This document shows, one piece after another, positions 12,165 to 23,811 of a stretch of 64,000 nucleotides of DNA. The position numbers and the translations under genes are program-made. Within the stretch, counting starts at the first letter, position 1. Every line of letters starts with the position of its first letter. The DNA is from Ecdyonurus torrentis (Eukaryota; Arthropoda; Insecta; Ephemeroptera; Heptageniidae): assembly GCA_949318235.1 (NCBI GenBank), contig OX439136.1, positions 2,112,214-2,176,213 of the forward strand. Direction: 5' to 3'. The notes under the pieces were generated by a model. The model ran no database searches. It was not told the DNA's origin and saw only the letters and a program-made list of their open reading frames with translations.

Positions 12165-13695
12165 AAAAAAAAATTGAAATTCAGGGATAAACTACCCCTA
12201 AACTCGTAAGGGGGTTAAATTAGAACCTTTTTACTGTCAACATCATATTTGGCTTTTCAAGTTACTTAGACCTCCATGTATTTTGCGTCCCGATACGAGA
12301 ACTTAAACTCCACGGGTAAACTACCCCTAAACTCGTGTCGGGGTAAAATAGGACAATTTAAACTGTCATTTTTGTCTTTGGCATGTCAAGTTCCACAAGT
12401 TTCCTCGTTCATTTTGTCCCGATACGAGAACTTAAATTTCAGGGGTACACTACCCCTAAACTCGTGAGGGGTTAAAATTAAAATCTCTTTACTGTCAATA
12501 TTGATTTTGGCTTTTCAAGTTACTTAGACTTTTATGTTTTTTGCGTCCCGATACGAGAACTTAAATTTCACGGGTAAACTACCCCTAAAATCGTTAGAGG
12601 GTCGAAAAAGAAATTTTAAATTGTCCCCATAGTCTTTAGCGTTCCCAGTTATGCAGGTTTCATTGTTCGTTGTGTCCTGATACGAGAACATGAATTTCAG
12701 GGGTAAACTACCCCTAAAGTCGTGTGGGGGGGAAATAATAAACTTTTAATTGTCATTTTTGTCTTTGGCGTGTCAAGTTACCCAGGTTTCAAAGTTGGTT
12801 GTGTTCCGATACGAAAACTTAAACATGAGGGGTTAACCACCCCTAAACACGTGTGAGGGTGAAATAATTAACTTTTAACTGTCATTTTTGTCTTTGGCGT
12901 GTCAATTTACCCAGGTTTCAAAGTTGGTTGTGTCCCGATACGAGAATTTGAATTTAAGGGGTAAGCCACCCCTAAACACGTTTGGGGGTGAAATATTCAA
13001 CTTTTAACTGTCGTTTTCGTCTTTGGCGTGTCAAGTTACCCAGGTTTCAAAGTTGGTTGTGTTCCGATACGAGAACTTGAATTCCACGGGTAAACTACCC
13101 CTAAACTCGTGTCGGGGTAAATAGGACAATTTTAACTGTCATTTTGTCTTTGGCATGTCTAGTTACACAAGTTTCCTCGTTCATTTTGTCCCGATTCGAG
13201 AACTTGAATTTCAGGGGTAAACCCCCCTTAAACACATGTGGGGGCGAAATAATCAACTTTTAACTGTCGTTTTTGTCTTTGGCGTGTCAAGTTACCCAGG
13301 TTTCAAAGTTGGTTGTGTCCCGATACGAGAATATAAATTTCAGGGGTAAACCACCCCTAAACACGTTTGGGGGTGAAATATTCAACTTTTAAGTGTCATT
13401 TTCGTCTTTGGCGTGTCAAGTTACCCAGGTTTCAAAGTTGGTTGTGTTCCGATACGAGAACTTGATATTCAGGGGTAAACCACCCCTAAACACGTGGTGG
13501 GGGGGGGGAATAATCAACTTTTAACTGTCATTTTGTCTTTGGCATGTCAAGTTACACAGGTTTCAGCGTTTGTATTGTCCCGATACGAGAACTTGAATTT
13601 CAGGGGTAAACTACCCCTAAACTTGTGAGGGGTAAATTTAGAACCTTTTATTTGCCACCACTGTCTTTGGCGCGTCAAGTTACCTCGGATACAAT
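12165..13695 (+). repeat. Right-arm tandem array, ~129-bp unit, 11 whole copies
   Basis: The unit junction ACCCCTAAA recurs near 12190, 12320, 12450, 12580, 12705, 12840, 12970, 13095, 13225, 13355, 13485 and 13610. The array is four units longer than the left one. Variant units that are single in the left array, such as GGGACAAAATGAACGAGG, appear twice here and in a different order. Confidence 0.9.
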
Positions 13696-14286
13696 ACCTC
13701 ATTTGCCCAAATCAGTTGATTCTATTTTTGTACCCTACTGACACCCTTATTTGCAGGGGTGGCACCCTTTAATCTTCAGGGTTCGATTTTTTCATTTTTG
13801 GTAACTAATATCCCTATTTGGGTAAGTCACACTGGTAACTTTGTTGGTTCTATCAAAATCGAAGAACTTCTACATATTAGTATAAAAAAATAACTGAAAC
13901 AGCTATGTTGCAGTTCGTGTCTTTGGAAGTCACCCCTGGAAGGGGTGAAATTTATAAGGGAGGATAACAATAGGGGTATGGCAAAAACATCAACATTTTT
14001 CCTATCAATGGATGGTAGTTTTATTTAAATAGCTTAATTATGAACGGAGATATTAATTATCAATTTATTCCACTAATTCTGGAACACGCACTTTCTATAA
14101 TGGCTCCAAAATAAGAATGCACGACGTAAGGTTCATGTCAGCCCTGCGATAAAGGTAGAAAATCTTCGATTAAAATTCGAGTTTTCAACCAAAAGTTTTC
14201 AAATTTTTACCAGAGATAGATCTTTTTATGCTCTATCAGAATATGTACTAAAAACTACCCCCAAAATTTCGCTTTCCTTGTCTATT

Positions 14287-14974
14287 CATGTATTCCGAGT
14301 ATTATATTTACAGTTTTATTAGATCGATAAAAAAAAGAAGTCATTTCTAAGCTTTTAAAAAGAAGGAAAAAAAAAATGTTGTCATTGATACCGGAAAGTC
14401 TCCGCAATCAAAGTTAAAGTAATTTTCTTACTGTCGGTTATTTCAATATTTAATGCATTTTCTGTAATACAGTATATTATAAGCTTGTCCGTAAAATCTG
14501 TTCCTCTTGTCCCAAAAATACACATTCTTCATGCTCTAGATCATAGAGGATACAAACACCATTATGTGCATTAATATTCTTACACATGTAATAGCTAATC
14601 GACTCTTTGATTTAGAATCTCAAGAAAAAGAAATAATTTACAGAAGGAAAGAAATAGTAATTAAGATATGTATTAGATTATAAAAAAGTGACGCGTATAT
14701 GTTCCTTTCTATCAGTTTTAAGAGAGCGACAAATGTTGCGTGAACTTCCCTATCTCAATGACAACAGCTGGAGAGTGAAAGTTATCACAAAATTATTTCA
14801 TCTCAAGTGTTGTGTGATGATAATTTTTATCTTATAATTGACACGTAGAAAAATTACTACTTGTGGTAAGGTACATTTTCTTTCATAAAAAATTGAATTC
14901 TATTGGCATAATGGAAATAACATGTATTTTGTCAACTGAAATCTCAATCTGATTGCATTGTATGACCATACAAC
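14287..14974. other. AT-rich intergenic DNA, nothing recognised
   Basis: Right flank of the giant palindrome. It does not resume the Fam-2 element that flanks the left side. Confidence 0.5.
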
Positions 14975-15374
14975 TATAGGGTGTATGCGCATGACGTCAT
15001 ATTTATTGCGCTTGGAGGCTATACTAAAGTAATGAATAACATTGCTAAGCATAGGAAAAACTTCGTTTTTGGATATTTTCTTTAGAAAATCAGTTGACTT
15101 TTTGTTACTGTTATTTTTCTCACATACTTGAGATACTAATTCAAACTATTAACAACATCAATGATGTCATTTTGTGAATGTAAAATAAATTAGAAATCAA
15201 TGACTACGGCCAAATTAACGTTGATATTTAGCTACGTTAGGATATTAGACAAGTTTTTTTGTTCTAGGTGTTTTACACCTTTAGGCTGGCAAAATGAGTT
15301 ATTTTACTATGCTGCCCATGTTATTGAGTGATCCAACGTGGCGTCGACTTAAACATGAATGCATACACCCTATA
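14975..15374 (-). mobile_element. Fam-4 MITE with a Fam-5 piece inside
   Basis: Ends are TATAGGGTGTATGCGCATGA and TGCATACACCCTATA, with TGACGTCA at 14992-14999. Between AACATCAATG (15164) and CTGGCAAAATG (15286) the ~45 bp normally present are replaced by ~120 bp of Fam-5 right end (AAATTAGAAATCAATGACT to the TTTTACACCTTTAG end). Confidence 0.75.
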
Positions 15375-16118
15375 GTTTGCAATTTTTTAGGTGTGCAACA
15401 ATGTTACTAATGCAGGTACAACGTCCTCCCATAAAGTAATGACCACCTTCAGATGACATTTCACCTGCATTAATTACATTACATTAATTACTGTACGTAC
15501 ATTATGTCAATATCTGGTCCACGTAAGGAAGACAAAAAAATGATTTTCGGTATGATTTTATTTTATATTCTAAAAGAAGACGTTGTTCTAAATCGTCTGA
15601 TGGGTAAATTTCTATTTTTTGAGTTCATTTAGCATTTTTAATTAATTTTTAAATATAAAAAAATTACATTTTTTTTTCTGTAAGTCTTAATGGCTCAGTT
15701 TTTTACCATAAATATTCTCATTTCATTACAGTTCATAATTACTTACTTACAAAATCTGTTTACAATATATAATATTATAGATAGATAAAAAAAAGTACAT
15801 AATACATGATGGTAATGAGTTTGACATTGACCGTACATACATATTACAATTACATTAATTGTAATTACACCGTACGTACTCGTTAAATTGCAAAGTCACA
15901 AACAGGATAATATGAAACTTTGATAAATAATTATTTTATTGCGTTGTCATTTTAAGTATGTGTTTTTACGTATGTACCTGCACTCAAAATTATTTTTCTC
16001 ACCTACAAAATTCTAAATATGTGTTGTACTGGCTAACACAGTTTCTCTCGTGTATTATTACTCAGTGGACCAATTGAAATAAACGTGTTTTTTAATTGCC
16101 GTAATTTGTTTATGATTA
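15375..16118. other. AT-rich DNA with a Fam-8 half copy
   Basis: About 15530-15668 matches one arm of the foldback at 43480-43810 (ATTTTATATTCTAAAAGAAG, and GAGTTCATTTAGCATTTTTA). The rest was not recognised. Confidence 0.5.
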
Positions 16119-16240
16119 AGGTCTGTCCACAATGACGTATAATTTACAGAACTCTTACGTGAAGATATAGGACAATCAATGTTATTTGGATTCTTACGTC
16201 GAAATTACGTGAATTTACGCGTCATTGTGAACAGACCATA
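16119..16240. mobile_element. Fam-12 short inverted-repeat element
   Basis: 122 bp with ends GGTCTGTCCACAATGACG and, complementing it, CGTCATTGTGAACAGACC. It abuts Fam-11 sequence on its right. Confidence 0.7.
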
Positions 16241-16686
16241 ATGATTTTTCCATAAGAAATGCATTGTATTCAGATGGTTCGTATCTGAAAATCTAAAATG
16301 AAAACTTTGAAACTTTATGATGACATTTGAAAGTTAATAACATTTTTTAAACATATTTTCTAACAGTTACTAACAGCTATATCTATATAAAATATGATAA
16401 AATTTTCAGAACCCGTGACCATTAGATAAAACAGAAAATAAATGTTATATTTAACATGGGCTCTTATGGGACTAAAACTTCAAAAAATCATGATTTAAAT
16501 TCTAGCATGGTGACCCCCCCCCTTTTTTTTTTGTTGCATTTTTGAAAATACCTTATCACATTGTATTACTGCAATTTTTTTTTTTTTTTTTTTTTAATTT
16601 TTAGTCAGATCTCGCAGTACCTGATTTCCCGCCTTAATAATGTATAGGTTTATTTGAAATAGTTCGTTCATTGCTAGTGGTCCATT
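16241..16686. mobile_element. Fam-11 element split by a Fam-10 element
   Basis: The middle of Fam-11 (TTTTTCCATAAGAAATGCATT) stops at 16265, where Fam-10 begins (GTATTCAGATGGTTC). Fam-10 runs through CATGGTGACCCCCCCCC and T runs. The Fam-11 end (AGTTCGTTCATTGCTAGTGG) reappears at 16660-16686. The exact right edge of Fam-10 is uncertain. Confidence 0.55.
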
Positions 16687-17394
16687 ACAAAAAGAGAGAA
16701 AAAAAAAAGCTTTTCTATTATTATAGCCATACAGTATACTGCCTCCACTTAACGTTAGTATAGTAATTGATGGATAATTTAAATTGACTGTTGAGTGTTT
16801 GCTATATGATAACGTCACATTGCAGGTGTACTTGCACCACTTGCACTTGTTGCATTGCACTGCACTCCATATTAAGTTACGTACAGTACAGTATGTATTT
16901 GGTCTGTGTTGTACAGTACAAGTTCAAGGGAGAGAAAGTAGAAGAGCAAACGAAAGTCACCCGGTTTAATTGACAGCTTTTTTTTTCTCTCTCAAATTAA
17001 AATGCAGTTCACTGGTCTGTATATATTTTTTTTTTTTTTTTTTTTGCATTTATTTATTTACTGCAAATTTTTAATGTTTATAGCTAAACAACCATAACTG
17101 AAGAAGTGTACGCACGTCCAGTGATTTGATGCACCAACAATTTAGGTTCACAGTTTTTTTAAAATTAGTAATACTTTCATTATATATATAAAAAAATAAA
17201 AAATGAATTTTTAATATTTCCTTTTTTTTATTATTATTATTTTTGTTTTACTTCAAATTTAACATTTTGCCCTGTAGTAAATTAATGTTAATTTTTAAGA
17301 AATATAAAAATATAAATGATACAATCATGATTGTTATGTAATATTTTATTATTGAAATTAAGCGCGTATTTTTCTCGTAAAAAAAAAAAAGCTT
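16687..17394. other. Intergenic DNA, weakly repetitive
   Basis: A short TTGCAC-rich stretch (16828-16868) lies in otherwise AT-rich DNA. A T-run lies at 17028-17045. The three small frames at 16594-16973 overlap each other and the repeats and are not supported. Confidence 0.5.
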
Positions 17395-17510
17395 TAATGC
17401 TGTTCGTAAACCCTGGCTGTTCTCTGCTCCTAAAATGACGATCATTTTTGGTTATTCTAAAGGAATGCGCATTTTTTGGTGCAATAGAACAGGGTTTACG
17501 AACAGCATTA
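17395..17510. mobile_element. Fam-13 MITE
   Basis: 116 bp with terminal inverted repeat AATGCTGTTCGTAAACCCTG. The interior (CTGCTCCTAAAATGACGATC) is shared with the copy at 51649-51760. Confidence 0.75.
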
Positions 17511-17878
17511 TTATGTAATATAACAAGCAGAAGTTATTAAATGGTAAAATATATTATCAAATTTTTTTTATATAACTGTTAAACTTTTATTTTGTGTAAA
17601 AATTGTTCAGTTTTAATTTATTTTATTCCAAAATATCAACATTTATGCCATATCATATATTAACGCTTAATATTATATATAATTTCTTTAAGTGAGTTTA
17701 AAATATTAAAGCACCCGCAATTCAAAAATTTACAATGTTACTCTATATGAAGTTTTTAAATAGTTTTGGCTTAAATATTGGCCCATCGTGAAATAACAAT
17801 AACAATAAAGTAAAAATAAACTGCAAAAAAATTAAAAATTTGCATATTAATCGATTCAAAATGTCCTCTTTTAGAATA
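17511..17878. other. AT-rich DNA ending in a Fam-8 fragment
   Basis: About 17806-17876 matches a Fam-8 arm (TTGCATATTAATCGATTCAA, then TGTCCTCTTTTAGAA). The remainder is unrecognised. Confidence 0.5.
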
Positions 17879-18267
<389 letters not shown>

Positions 18268-18687
18268 TATGTGCTAAAAGTACCCTCTAATTGTCTTTCT
18301 CATTATGTATATGCAAATAAAGTAATAGCAACACTTATAATTGCATGAACATAAAATTACGTAATTTATTTTTTCTACGCATATTTGTTATTTCCTGTTG
18401 GTGACAAAAAGTAGTTTCTCGTTATTATATAGGTGGTAGATCCAGTTTGTTACTTGTTATTAAAGTAGACTGCACCTATACCAGCTGCACTTTCACCCAC
18501 TGCACTTCCACACAACTAACTGCATTTCTACATAACATTATTATATATACTAATATGCTCAATATTATATACTTGCTAATGCAAATTATACATATGCACT
18601 TTGTGTAGATATTCTAATTGATTTATGTAGCAAATTTTCTCTTTTTCAATCTTGGTAAAACTATCTTTAAAACGTTTTAATTGTACG
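18268..18687. other. AT-rich DNA with a short degenerate minisatellite
   Basis: Between 18469 and 18535 the phrase CTGCACTTTCACCCA recurs about four times in degenerate form with a 15-18 bp spacing. Nothing else was recognised. Confidence 0.45.
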
Positions 18688-18950
18688 TATAGGGTGTTCG
18701 CATTCATGTTAAATAGTTAAAAAATAGTAGTTAAAAAAAATAGTTAAACGCCATAGGTGAGTACTAAATAACATGGACCGGTATGGGACAACTTTTCTCC
18801 TTGACGTCATATTTTATGTGCTTGGACGCCACTTGGAGTAACGAATAACATTGCTCAGCATTGGACAAATTTTGTATTTGTCTATTTTCTTTAGTAAATC
18901 GGTATTTTTCGTTATTATTATTCTAACTAATTATAATTGACTAATTATTA
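18688..18950. mobile_element. Fam-4 MITE, rearranged
   Basis: A Fam-4 left end (TATAGGGTGTTCGCATTCAT) is followed directly by the opposite half in reverse order (TTGACGTCATATTTTATGTG). The second end is missing because Fam-3 follows at 18951. Confidence 0.6.
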
Positions 18951-19293
18951 TTAAAGCCATAGACCACATAAAACAACGTGTGCTTTTTTAACAATAAACA
19001 TAAAATGGGATCTTCAAAACTGTTGACAATTTTTACAAGAATGTTAATGTAGCCTCACGATGGAGCGTGAAAAAACTGTAAAGTATGCAATTTGCGTGAA
19101 AATTCATGTTTATGACGTCAGAAACATGCAAAAATTAGTATGAAAATGTTGTGCGGGTTGCATAAATCGAAATTTCTGATCATTGCTACGGAGCTACAGT
19201 TGGGTTTTGAGATAAACTAATGTTATTTACGTAAGTCCCATCAAATTGTTTGTGATATAAATGCTTATGTTTTTCTCTGGTCTATTCCTTTAA
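18951..19293 (+). mobile_element. Fam-3 MITE, full length
   Basis: 343 bp from TTAAAGCCATAGACC to GGTCTATTCCTTTAA, with TGACGTCA at 19113-19120. Confidence 0.75.
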
Positions 19294-19492
19294 TTTCTAC
19301 AGCATTAACTACTAAAAAGTAATGCTTCAGTACATAATAAGTTTGTTGTTTCAGCATAATTGTTCAGGTTTTGCATATTTACAAACAATTCTTATCACAA
19401 TAATATTCTGCATGCATTTATTGCGCCAAATTAATTAATTTTTTTAGTAATAAGCGAGTTAATTCATCCATATATTTTCTTAAAAATTTATT

Positions 19493-19550
19493 TAATAATA
19501 ATAACTTTATTGGCGTTGTTAGGGCATGACAGCCTCATTGTACACAAAAT
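19493..19550 (-). mobile_element. Possible 3' tail of a non-LTR retrotransposon
   Basis: Read on the minus strand: GGCTGTCATGCCCTAACAAC, then GCCAATAAAGTTATTATTATT. A unique end followed by AATAAA and short TTA repeats is typical of LINE or SINE 3' ends. No open frame of a reverse transcriptase is present, so if real it is a severe 5' truncation. Confidence 0.35.
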
Positions 19551-20207
<657 letters not shown>

Positions 20208-20352
20208 GCTAAAGAGGAACAACATTAAAAACAATAATATGAAATAATATTTATGCTATTATAACATAATTATTATGCAGTATAGCATAAATTATGTTGT
20301 AGTGAACAAAGGTTACTGAAAATGAGCTAGCATAATTATTCTTTTGTCCATA
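20208..20352 (+). mobile_element. Fam-1 MITE, partial
   Basis: It contains TAGCATAAATTATGTTGTAG and the right end GCTAGCATAATTATTCTTTT with TTGTCC. Confidence 0.6.
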
Positions 20353-21225
20353 TATTATTATTATTTATTAATATTATACATATATTGTATCCAAAAAAAA
20401 ATTTATTTGTTTACTTTTTTGTTCTCAATCAACTTTTTACAATAATTTTTAAAGCTATACATTTTAAACGCAATTAATTGTTGAACTAGTTAATTTTACA
20501 TCTAAACCAAGTAAAATTTTATTGTTGACAAAATTTAACGTATTTTTCAAATGTTCCCACAATTTTTAATGTTGGCAAAGGTTCAGTTCACTCATAATAA
20601 ATTCACTTTCGTTTTTACATCACTAACTGTTGTTCTATATATTGCATGTTTATATCGGCATGAAAAGTATTCAATTATAAAAAAGTGAACTTCAAAAAAT
20701 AACTAGTACAGAACAAAGAAAAAGAAATACAGTCAAAAAACTGCAAAATCACGTAACAAAGTAAATCATAAAATGCATTTCTCTCTCTCTCTTTGCTTGG
20801 ACTTATTTTTTGTTATTTGTTTCATTGCCATTGTAAATTACATATTATTTCATTAATGCACATATTAACAAATAAGCCGTGCAGCAAAATATACGATGTT
20901 TGAACAATTCTTGTTATTTCAAATCATGAAAATTAATTAAATTTAATTTCTACATGTAATGTTAAATGTACTGGTATATAAATATATTTCAAGCATGCAA
21001 ATATGTAATTAAAAACTTGTAATTATTATTATAGGAAAGTATGATATAATATGAAATAATAATGATTATGACGCAATAGGCTATGTGATGACGTCAGTTA
21101 AATATTGTTCGTCATTTTGGATGAGTATTGTTGGAACTTTATTGTTTGATCGATATTTTTTTTTTTACATTGTTGCGGTCATTTGACGTCCGCTTGCAGG
21201 GATAGTTCGAGTGTTTAGTGACGTC

Positions 21226-21227
<2 letters not shown>
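20353..21227. other. AT-rich intergenic DNA
   Basis: It holds a short CT tract at 20782-20792 and TGACGTCA at 21089-21096 outside any mapped family. No gene was recognised. Confidence 0.5.
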
Positions 21228-21314
<87 letters not shown>

Positions 21315-21325
21315 CCCTCTCTCTC
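21228..21325. repeat. (TC)n microsatellite
   Basis: About 98 bp of TC dinucleotides with CCTC interruptions at the right edge. It is the cause of the Arg-Glu and Ser-Leu frames around it. Confidence 0.95.
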
Positions 21326-22434
21326 AAGAGGTTCTCACACGTAATATAAAAATTCTTCCTCTGCTTAGCTCCTTATTACCTATATATTACCTCAATTCAA
21401 TTGTTTTGTTTTTATCCACCTGTGAAATAATGTGCAGGTGTTTTTTTTTTTTTGGGTAGAAACCAGATTTTAATTATTTTTATTTTTGTTTATTTTAAAT
21501 GTAAAAGAAAAGAGAAAAATATTTTTGAATATTATACCTGTGAAGTTATATAATTATATAAGAAGATGACGAGAAAATAAAATTATTTATTTAACAAAGA
21601 TCGACTTGGACTGGAAATCGTTTAAAGAGGAATTACACTCTCACCAAAATAAGGTCGTTCCCGCCAAAAGCTGTATCCGCGGTGCTAAACCAATCAAAGA
21701 GCCTGTTATAAACCTATTAGCCAATCACAGTTGACTTTACATAGTTAATTACACTGTATCCGCTCGAAGTAGTTTTGGAAGAAATGTATATTTTCACAAT
21801 AATTATTCGTTCATTTTTATTTTCAGCAAAACTATCGTATAATTCAAATAAAATCAATGTTTATGAATATTAAGTAAATTTGTTGTGAAACACAAGTGTG
21901 TGGAAAACTTGCAATTTTGAACCCATGCTTGCAATTCTTGTGTGACAAACTGTATGCTGATCAAATATCAAACTCCAACTGGATTTTTTTAAAGGTGTTT
22001 TATATTAATATTGCAAATACAACTTAATATATTTGTAGCCCCAACTCATGTAAGATGGGGCTAAGTTTAAACGGTATCGTAACGAATGCTTAAGCAGAAA
22101 AAATTATCTGAAGATAATGTATTATGTTTGAAGTTTATTTATTAATTTTTTATTTATTGTAACTTTTTTTACCGTAAACCTAACTGTGGTAATAATCTCT
22201 TTGCATTTTTGGGTTGAAAAAAAAAAATTGTTAATAAAAAATCAACCGCATTGTTTGTAAGTATTTCTGTGTTTTTTACTGATTTTTTTTATAATATATA
22301 TATATATATATATAGTTCTCTTTTCTGTTACCGGTTCTAGTTTCCACAAGAAGATGTCAGAAACACATTATCACAAGCAAAACACATAAAATTACCATTA
22401 AAAAGCAACAGGCTTCTACCCCCTATATTTTCTG
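21326..22434. other. Intergenic DNA, possible old repeat
   Basis: A phrase CGACTTGGACTGGAAATCG at 21602-21620 recurs as CGACTTGGACCGGAAATCG at 29682-29700, so an old dispersed repeat probably starts here; its extent is unclear. A hairpin AGCCCCA...TGGGGCT lies at 22037-22062. (TA)11 lies near 22292-22313. Confidence 0.4.
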
Positions 22435-22877
22435 CACGTAAAGAATAAATTACGTAATTTATGCTGCAATTATGTCATTATAGCATAATTAATACTAAAT
22501 TAGAACAACATTAATAATTATGCACGTAAAACATAAATTTAATAAATTATTCAGATACATATCAATAACTCTTTAGTACTAAACAATAACTGTCTTGCAA
22601 AAAGTCTAAAGAGTAACTCGTTAGTATAAACGTAAATTCTTTAGCGGTAAATAGTTAACTCTTTAGATTCTAAAAAATTTAGTTTGTATCTAAAGAATTT
22701 ATTATGAAAAAAGTCTAAATAGTAACTCGCTAGATAATTTTTTCCGTGTGCTGTACAACATAATATTTATGCTGTGTAACATAGTTATTATGCAATATAG
22801 CATAAATTATGCTGTATTGAACAAATTATGCTGAAAATAAGCTAGCATAATTATTACGTATTTATTTTTGTCCGTGT
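22435..22877 (+). mobile_element. Fam-1 MITE interrupted by Fam-2
   Basis: The Fam-1 halves 22435-22522 (AATAAATTACGTAATTTATG) and 22749-22877 (TAGCATAAATTATGCTG to TTGTCCGTGT) are separated by a Fam-2 element. Removing the insert leaves ~215 bp, the normal Fam-1 length. Confidence 0.75.
22523..22748 (+). mobile_element. Fam-2 MITE inserted in Fam-1
   Basis: 226 bp starting CACGTAAAACATAAATTTA and ending TTTTTTCCGTG, with diverged Fam-2 interior (TAACTCGTTAGTATAAACG). The ends form a short inverted repeat CACG(T/G)AAAA. Confidence 0.75.
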
Positions 22878-23534
22878 AGATATTTTTTTTATTAGCATGC
22901 AAAAATAAATAGACACGGTTGTCGGTTATACAAGATTTTTGGTGCAAATAACATAAAAATCGTAAAATATGCGTAAGGATTGATAATTTGATATTTAGCT
23001 ATATAAGGGCAAATTTTTGTTGATGCCCCAACAATATATATTTTTTTCTTAATTGTTGGGGTTAATGAACACATGTAAAAGTGTGTAAGGTGCCTATAGT
23101 GCTGTTGTTTACCCCTCACCCTGCGGTACCTTTTTATTCATGACTTTATTGTATTGACTGGGTGTAAAAAATAAATGAATAAAATATAGGTTTTATAAAG
23201 CACTCGTATTCTGTTTCTTCTTATGACTGACGAAAGAATATAAAACAATGAGTAATCTTGTAATTCAAGCATTAATAATAATAAAAAATAATGCAAATCA
23301 TTCATAAAGCAATAAAAAAAAGTTCAACAAATGATGCTTGTTAAAATTAATAATATGTTGCTAATAATCAATAATAAAATGTCTTGCTGATTGATTGATC
23401 GATTGATTGATATTCGAAGCATGACAAATATGATGATCAGTCGTGCATGACAACCAGAAAACTATTTTGATATGCCTTTTATTTTTTCTGTACAGTCTTA
23501 ACTTTTTCATGTATACTGTATATATATTCTGACG
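22878..23534. other. AT-rich DNA with a hairpin and a possible retrotransposon tail
   Basis: CCCCAACAAT at 23027-23036 pairs with ATTGTTGGGG at 23052-23061. Downstream, 23080-23190 reads like a LINE 3' end: GACTGGGTG, then AAAAAATAAATGAATAAAAT. This is a weak call. No gene was found. Confidence 0.4.
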
Positions 23535-23704
23535 TTTCTGACGTCATAAACATGAATTTTGACGCAAATTGCATACTTTACAGTTTTTTCACGCTCTCTT
23601 GTGGGGCTACATTAACATTCTGGTAAAAATTGTCATCAATTTTGAAGATCACATTTCGTGTTTATTCATTAAAAAGCACATGTGGTTTTATGTGGTCTAT
23701 GGCT
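23535..23704 (-). mobile_element. Fam-3 MITE, truncated
   Basis: The right half of Fam-3 in minus orientation, from GTTTCTGACGTCATAAACAT to GTGGTCTATGGCT. The terminal TTAA is replaced by the start of the Fam-14 copy. Confidence 0.7.
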
Positions 23705-23811
23705 AGAACGGGGCAGCAGCGGCCCGCAGCGTTTTCTCATAAAGATAACATAGTGTGATTGCGGGTTGCCTATACTAATCATTCTCAAACTTTTTTGTCC
23801 AGAGCTGTACA
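23705..23811 (+). mobile_element. Fam-14 element, one end missing
   Basis: It starts AGAACGGGGCAGCAGCGG and ends TTTTTGTCCAGAGCTGTACA. It aligns in reverse with the complete copy at 32006-32136, lacking that copy's first ~25 bp. Confidence 0.7.

Larger units (their letters stand above)
8465..14286. mobile_element. Giant inverted repeat (foldback-type element candidate)
   Basis: The left arm is 8465-11148 and the right arm 11221-14286, around a 72-bp spacer (11149-11220). The outer ends are AATAGACAAGGAAAGCG and its reverse complement. The arms match along their whole length except for array copy number and scattered substitutions. Each arm, from outside in, holds a ~580-bp unique part, a tandem array of ~129-bp units, a higher-GC core with a 107-codon open frame, and a second short unit near the centre. 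No target duplication is visible at the ends. Foldback (FB) elements of Drosophila, TU elements of sea urchin and Galileo-type elements have long inverted repeats made of tandem subrepeats; this layout is analogous, but no transposase is present. An inverted duplication or an assembly join of two alleles is possible, though the arms differ too much for a simple read fold-back. Confidence 0.85.

Noticed and set aside
8465..14286. Palindrome as a simple read fold-back artefact
   Set aside because: Arms differ in array unit number, unit order, the centre and scattered bases; an adaptor failure would give identical arms. A join of two alleles in inverted order is not fully excluded.
16784..16973. 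Two overlapping small frames with Cys/His/Thr-rich text
   Set aside because: They come from TTGCAC-rich low-complexity DNA and overlap in different frames.
21139..21327. Arg-Glu and Ser-Leu repeat proteins
   Set aside because: Translations of GA/CT tracts; the same for 19782-19985, 31053-31241, 38404-38610, 40795-41052, 54351-54545 and 59162-59386.
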